Assembly: GCA_039621445.1 (NCBI GenBank)
Contig: CP154954.1
Span: forward strand, 9,178,634-9,242,633
Length of the DNA stretch: 64,000 nt
DNA from: Euglena gracilis
Taxonomy: Eukaryota > Euglenida > Euglenophyceae > Euglenales
Reading direction: 5' to 3'
Shown: positions 62,460 through 64,000 of the stretch, piece after piece
Position numbering within the stretch: the first letter of the stretch is position 1
Layout: every line of letters starts with the position of its first letter
The notes under the pieces: generated by a model
Told to the model about the DNA's origin: nothing
The model's input: only the letters and a program-made list of their open reading frames with translations
The model's database searches: none
Made by a program: the position numbers and the translations under genes

Positions 62460-63922
62460 GAACGCCGATATGGCAAACAGAAAAAGCCTAAGGATAAACC
62501 CTCAACCGAAGACACCTGCAAGCCCGCTGAAAAGCGGCGGGACGATGAGCCACCACCTGCTGGTGGAGATGGCTCTGGAGCAGGCCAAAGGCCTACCATC
62601 CCTTTGCAAAGCTTTTCGGCTGCCGTTTCCTCAGGCGCTAAGCGCAATCCTCCCATCAGACCGATTCGGTGAAATGTCCCTCATGACGCCAATGAGCCAC
62701 TTTGGACTGATGACGTATTGTCCAGAGTAGACCCCCTCCAGACTCGCCAGTCTAGGGCCAATATGATCCGTAACAGCAGTGACCCCTGGCTGAATAAGTG
62801 GATCAAGCCCTTGTTACACCGGGTCAACCTGGTATTTTCACGACCAGCCACACCTGGCGTTTTTGGAATGCGAAAACTCCAAGGGTATTCGCCCAATATT
62901 TTGGGGGAAATTTCGTCCTGGATTTCCAGGAAAATGATCCACTATTGTGGTTATGTACAGCGTGCCATAGGCTTCGAAACGGCATGCCCGCAGTGCAAAT
63001 CTGCACACGCAACCAGGACTGCATAAGCTTCCACCACGACGCATATGTGCGAAATTGCGCAGCATTGGTTTGTGATGAATGCCTATTGGCATGTCCAATA
63101 TGAACAATTTCCGCTGGACGGAAAGCGATCATGATAAGGACATACCAGTCCGTTGCATCAACTGCCTATAGGCAGATTTCTGGTTTCCTGCCGGTGGCAG
63201 TATGACTAGAGTCATACCAGAAAATGAAGACCATTTGGTCAAATTGGAACAGGACTATAGGTCCCAGATCAATTCTTACCAGTTCAAGAAATTAAAAGCT
63301 GTGCACAGCTACCGCACAGGCGGAATCGCCAAAGATTTTCATCTTGACAGCGCAGCTGTCCGACTCGCAGTCGAGTCAGCAGGCAAGGCAAAAGTGCCAT
63401 GTCTTTTTTACGACTCCGACTGGGATGGGGTGATATACCCACTTTTTCAGCACAAACCTGCCAAACCGATCAGGTTATACATTTTTGTTGCCTGAATACC
63501 CCCCTGAGGCCTATAAAATGGAATTTACCGGTTGGGTAAGAGAAATCTTAAGGCCATTCACAATACGAGCGCGAGTCGCAGGCTAGCATTGCAAGGAGGA
63601 TCCTGCCGTTTACCCGGGGAGACCCCCACATGTTCAATGCAACCACCCCCGCCTGAATTTTCGGATCTAGCCGGCAATGTTGCCACTTTTCTTTTGGGAT
63701 AGCCTCCAGAATTTTCTTCATCGAGAAGCCAACAGGCTCGGAGTACGATTACCCGATGGGTATACACAAGCATGGGAATCGCCCGACTATGATGTCGAGG
63801 AGCCTGAAAGGCAACTTGTAATTTTTGAACCTCCGATGCTGGAGATAGTGGAAACTCCTGAAGGAGATTACGTTCGGGAGATAAGACCACCAACTCCCAC
63901 AAAATGGCCATCTGTGTCATAG
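62460..63922 (+). pseudogene. Family 4 accessory ORF relic, C-terminal part
   Basis: The Cys/His array is readable at 62,798-63,103 (WRFWNAKTPRVFAQYFG; CTACH ... FHHDAYVRNCAALVCDEC), matching F1 WTFWNRRSPRVLAQYFG and FHHRAYVPNC. Further pieces at 63,202-63,495 (SYRTGGIAKDFHLDSAAVRL against SYRHTGMAREFQIDAGAMRL) and 63,677-63,922 (WESPDYDVEEPE). Stops and frame changes separate the pieces. Confidence 0.8.
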
Positions 63923-64000
63923 ATACCCCAGACCTACAGGCCACAGGTCCATGCATCCTGCTCTGACGTTTTCATCGGTCCTACAGTCCCTGTATTCGGT
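63923..64000. other. Window end, nothing recognised
   Basis: Short non-coding tail after the last accessory-ORF block. The element's 3' end lies outside the window. Confidence 0.4.

Overview
The window is eukaryotic nuclear DNA made almost entirely of nested retrotransposons. No bacterial operon, rRNA or tRNA gene and no clear housekeeping gene is visible. The host is probably a unicellular alga or other protist with a large repeat-rich genome. Reasons are Ty3-type chromodomain elements primed by initiator tRNA-Met, a non-LTR reverse transcriptase of the GPxGLRP type, and basic KG/KAKPK-rich proteins. I cannot name the taxon from the sequence.

Layout. 1-3,000: hairpins, a 32-bp tandem repeat, telomere-like DNA and one possible membrane-protein ORF. 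3,035-4,221 plus 18,389-19,003: a non-LTR RT pseudogene split by copy A. 4,222-18,388: copy A of a giant Ty3-like element ('family 1', F1) with identical 311-bp LTRs, 5-bp target-site duplication (TSD) CTCTG, an inverted leader+gag, intact pol and a very large accessory ORF. 19,733-20,262: broken LTR pair (family 3). 20,905 onward: a second family (F2, copy C1), split by F1 copy B (21,866-38,065, TSD GATAC). C1 gag resumes at 38,066, holds a 933-bp inserted LTR-type element, and stops near 40,228. 40,229-42,599: unassigned ORFs. 42,600-48,093: F2 copy C2 (gag, protease). 48,094-50,283: F1 copy D, 5' part only. 50,284-59,300, minus strand: another Ty3-type element carrying an adenine-methyltransferase-like and a C5-cytosine-methyltransferase-like ORF upstream of protease, RT, RNase H, integrase and chromodomain; its methyltransferase region is split by a 1.7-kb LTR element (57,513-59,228, TSD CCAG). 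59,300-63,922: a decayed, divergent relative (F4) of the F1 accessory ORF.

Reconstructed F1 plan: LTR, tRNA-iMet primer site, leader, ~1,300-residue Gag with coiled coils and two zinc knuckles, UAG stop, then in the same frame protease, Cys-rich segment, degenerate Dam-like domain, RT, RNase H, integrase and chromodomain. After that come a ~1,840-codon accessory ORF, 3' UTR, polypurine tract and LTR. Gag and Pol share one frame across the UAG in both F1 and F2. A stem-loop with a compensatory base pair follows the UAG, which points to stop-codon readthrough. Neither long F1 copy looks autonomous: A has the gag inversion and a deletion, B has stops, frameshifts and an integrase deletion.

The most notable signals are the readthrough structure, the methyltransferase genes and relic inside LTR elements, the giant accessory ORF shared by diverged lineages, the density of tiny perfect hairpins in coding DNA, and rearrangements that break exactly at LTR ends or primer sites.
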